Assembly (NCBI GenBank): GCA_022842205.1
Contig: JALHQA010000003.1
Coordinates: 1 to 64,000 of the forward strand
Source: Hyphomicrobiales bacterium
GTDB taxonomy: Bacteria; Pseudomonadota; Alphaproteobacteria; Rhizobiales; Methylopilaceae
DNA length: 64,000 bases
Direction of reading: 5' to 3'
In this document: positions 62,266-64,000 of the stretch, in pieces
How the letters are laid out: every line of letters starts with the position of its first letter
Numbering within the stretch: the first letter of the stretch is position 1
The notes under the pieces: model-generated
What the model saw: only the letters and a program-made list of their open reading frames with translations
The model's database searches: none
What the model was told of the DNA's origin: nothing
Position numbers and translations under genes: made by a program

Positions 62266-63399
62266 TCAGTCCCGTTCATATAGGAACAACGTATCCTCGC
62301 CTGCCCTGTGCGTTCCGCGAAGGTTAAGCCCTGCCTTCGGCAAGGCCTCCTGGTAGGGCTGCGGGAGGGCATCGACGGCATCCTCGCCGAGCCGGTCCGG
62401 GCTCTGGAAGATCGTGGCGGCATCCACCAGCCCGGCCTTCAGAAAGGCCGCGGCCAGCAGCGGTCCGCCCTCCACCATCAGGGTCGTAATTCCCTTTTCA
62501 TACAGATGCTTGACTGCGGCTCTCAAATCGATGCCGACGGTGTCCAGCGGGCACCGCAGCACCTCGATCCCGTGCGGCGCCAGCATCAGTTCCGCCTCCC
62601 TGCTCGCCCCCGTGTCGGCCAGGACCCAGACCGGCACCTGCCGGGCGGTCACCACGATCTGCGAGGTCAGCGGCAGGCGAATGGCGGAGTCGAAAATAAC
62701 GCGGACCGGCGAACGGTCCTCCATCCCCGGCAGCCGCACCGTCAGCAGCGGGTCGTCCGCCAAAACCGTGCCGATCCCCGCCGCAATGGCGTCGGTCTTC
62801 GACCGCATGCGGTGAACGAGATCGCGCGCCGCGGCCCCGGTAATCGGCGCGGGCTTGCGGCCCGCGAGCGCCGCCTTGCCGTTTGCCGACACAGCGAGCT
62901 TCAGCGTCACGTAAGGGCGTTTGTGGACGATGCGGAATAGATGCCCCGCATGCACCTTCTCGGCTTCATGAGCGCACACGCCGTCGACAACCTCAATGCC
63001 CGCGTCGCGCAGCCGCTTGTAGCCCTGCCCGCCGATGAGCGGGTTCGGATCCTCGATGGTCGAGACGACACGCGCCACGCCGGACTCGACGATGGCGTCT
63101 GCGCAGGGTGGCGTCCGCCCGTGATGGGAGCATGGTTCCAGGCTGACATAGAGAGTGGCGCCGCGCGCCTCGTCCCCGGCTTCCGCCAGCGCCACACGCT
63201 CGGCATGGGGGCGTCCGCCGATCTTGGTCCAGCCGCGGCCAACGACCACGCCGTCCTTCACGACCAGCGCGCCCACCGCCGGGTTCGGCCAGGTGCGGCC
63301 CATCTCGCGCGTGCCCAGCGCAAGCGCCGCCCGCATGTAGCGGGCATCTTCGTCCGGCGCCGCCCCGGACTGGCTTTCCGGTGCGGTCATCAGGTTCAT
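62266..63399 (-). CDS. ribD: Bifunctional riboflavin deaminase/reductase
   Basis: Deaminates and reduces the early riboflavin pyrimidine intermediates. 377 aa. N-terminal deaminase: [12 protein letters not shown] (zinc His, catalytic Glu) and [16 protein letters not shown] (two zinc Cys). C-terminal reductase from about residue 165: [18 protein letters not shown] and [13 protein letters not shown]. Overlaps nrdR by four bases. Confidence 0.96.
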   Translation of the reverse strand: MNLMTAPESQSGAAPDEDARYMRAALALGTREMGRTWPNPAVGALVVKDGVVVGRGWTKIGGRPHAERVALAEAGDEARGATLYVSLEPCSHHGRTPPCADAIVESGVARVVSTIEDPNPLIGGQGYKRLRDAGIEVVDGVCAHEAEKVHAGHLFRIVHKRPYVTLKLAVSANGKAALAGRKPAPITGAAARDLVHRMRSKTDAIAAGIGTVLADDPLLTVRLPGMEDRSPVRVIFDSAIRLPLTSQIVVTARQVPVWVLADTGASREAELMLAPHGIEVLRCPLDTVGIDLRAAVKHLYEKGITTLMVEGGPLLAAAFLKAGLVDAATIFQSPDRLGEDAVDALPQPYQEALPKAGLNLRGTHRAGEDTLFLYERD

Positions 63400-63866
63400 T
63401 GGGGCGTGATGTTGTTTTCGTTGGCGAGTTCCGCGATCGCAACCTCGAAGTCGCGCGCCTCGCGGAAATTCCGATAGACCGACGCGAAGCGCACATACGC
63501 CACGTCGTCCACCACCTTCAGCTCTTCCATCACATATTCGCCGATGACTGAGCTTGGCACTTCCGGCTCGTTCAGCCCTTCGAGCCTTCGCACAACCTTG
63601 CTGGCGATCTCACCGATCTGCTCGGCCTCAACCGGCCGCTTGCGCAGCGCGATCTCGATCGAGCGCTCCAGCTTCTCGCGCTCGAAAGGCACGCGGCGGC
63701 CCGAACTCTTGACCACGACAAGCTCGCGCAGCTGCACGCGCTCGAAGGTCGTGAACCGGCGGTCGCAATTCGTGCAGACGCGGCGGCGCCGGATCGCGGT
63801 TTCGTCCTCGGTGGGCCGCGAGTCCTTCACCTGCGTATCGAGGCTTCCGCAATAAGGACACCGCAT
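63396..63866 (-). CDS. nrdR: Transcriptional repressor NrdR
   Basis: Zinc-ribbon/ATP-cone repressor of ribonucleotide reductase genes. 156 aa. Zinc ribbon [20 protein letters not shown] with the second CTNCDRRF, then the ATP-cone ([19 protein letters not shown]). It follows the probable glyA on the same strand by 24 bp and begins the riboflavin gene string. Confidence 0.97.
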   Translation of the reverse strand: MRCPYCGSLDTQVKDSRPTEDETAIRRRRVCTNCDRRFTTFERVQLRELVVVKSSGRRVPFEREKLERSIEIALRKRPVEAEQIGEIASKVVRRLEGLNEPEVPSSVIGEYVMEELKVVDDVAYVRFASVYRNFREARDFEVAIAELANENNITPQ

Positions 63867-63890
63867 GCCCTGCCCCCGAACTTTCCGTTG

Positions 63891-64000
63891 TTACTGCTTT
63901 TCGTAGATCGGGAAGCGCGCGACAAGCTTCTTCACCTGCTCGCGGACCTTGCCTTCCGTCAGGCTGTCTTCCTCGACACCCTTCTGCGACAGCACGCCCA
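63891..64000 (-). CDS. glyA: Probable serine hydroxymethyltransferase, C-terminal end only
   Basis: Only the last 36 codons are in the window, reading ...KVREQVKKLVARFPIYEKQ and a TAA stop. The V-x6-LxxRFPIY ending fits GlyA C-termini, and glyA upstream of nrdR is a conserved alphaproteobacterial order. Too short for a firm call from the sequence alone. Confidence 0.65.
   Translation of the reverse strand, partial: GVLSQKGVEEDSLTEGKVREQVKKLVARFPIYEKQ

Noticed and set aside
59677-63866. FMN or TPP riboswitch before ribD/ribE/ribH or thiL
   Set aside because: Genes overlap or are separated by at most 24 bp, leaving no room for an aptamer. No conserved riboswitch blocks were seen.

Overview
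The window is a contiguous, high-GC, gene-dense stretch of an alphaproteobacterial chromosome, most likely Hyphomicrobiales (Rhizobiales). The placement rests on gene neighbourhoods recalled for that group: yidD / NifU-like scaffold / folE / hisI; cysE next to DUF3126; YceD(DUF177)-plsX-fabH-ihfA-MerR; and glyA-nrdR-ribD-ribE-ribH-nusB-thiL near an H+-pyrophosphatase. Genus cannot be read from the sequence alone. I see no insertion sequences, phage genes, CRISPR arrays or rRNA. One tRNA (Pro, GGG) is present.

Region 1 (1-13 kb) is housekeeping. It holds the end of a BCCT transporter, yidD, an Fe-S scaffold-like protein, folE, hisI, a CBS-pair protein, a rhomboid protease, a tandem PilZ protein beside a LapG-type cysteine protease, a PAP2 phosphatase, DUF3126, cysE, a lysine-rich protein, an alpha/beta hydrolase, a zinc-finger protein, an FAD monooxygenase and a RhlE-type RNA helicase.

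Region 2 (13-23 kb) is a compact exopolysaccharide locus: polysaccharide deacetylase, a Wzz/BY-kinase-like protein with a degenerate nucleotide site, a Wza-type lipoprotein, a GT4 glycosyltransferase, a WcaJ-type initiating transferase, an O-antigen ligase/polymerase and MurJ. The only flippase in it is MurJ. TTAACCAT motifs (CtrA half-site-like) sit in two of its promoter regions.

Region 3 (23-30 kb) holds an ion channel, tRNA-Pro, a beta-barrel protein, a MerR regulator with a very long Glu-rich tail, ihfA, fabH, plsX, DUF177, a cytochrome bc1 chaperone and bamE.

Region 4 (30-57.4 kb) is the notable part: an accessory organic-acid catabolic island. It has three complete tripartite tricarboxylate transporters (TctC-TctB-TctA), three divergent MmgE/PrpD proteins, two tartrate/isopropylmalate-type dehydrogenases, a PdxA-family dehydrogenase, an HpcH/HpaI aldolase, a TIM-barrel isomerase, a haloacetate-dehalogenase-like hydrolase, a four-rhodanese protein with a single active-site cysteine, two AbrB-type membrane proteins, an SDR lacking the catalytic Ser and Tyr, a crotonase lacking both catalytic Glu residues, and two GntR/FCD regulators. 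All four divergent intergenic regions carry palindromes close to ATTGTTGACAAT, so the island looks like one co-ordinated regulon. Its substrate is not identifiable from sequence, but the enzyme set points to hydroxylated, unsaturated or possibly halogenated di- or tricarboxylates.

Region 5 (57.4-64 kb) is again core: a K+-independent-type H+-pyrophosphatase, thiL, nusB, ribH, ribE, ribD, nrdR and the 3' end of a probable glyA.
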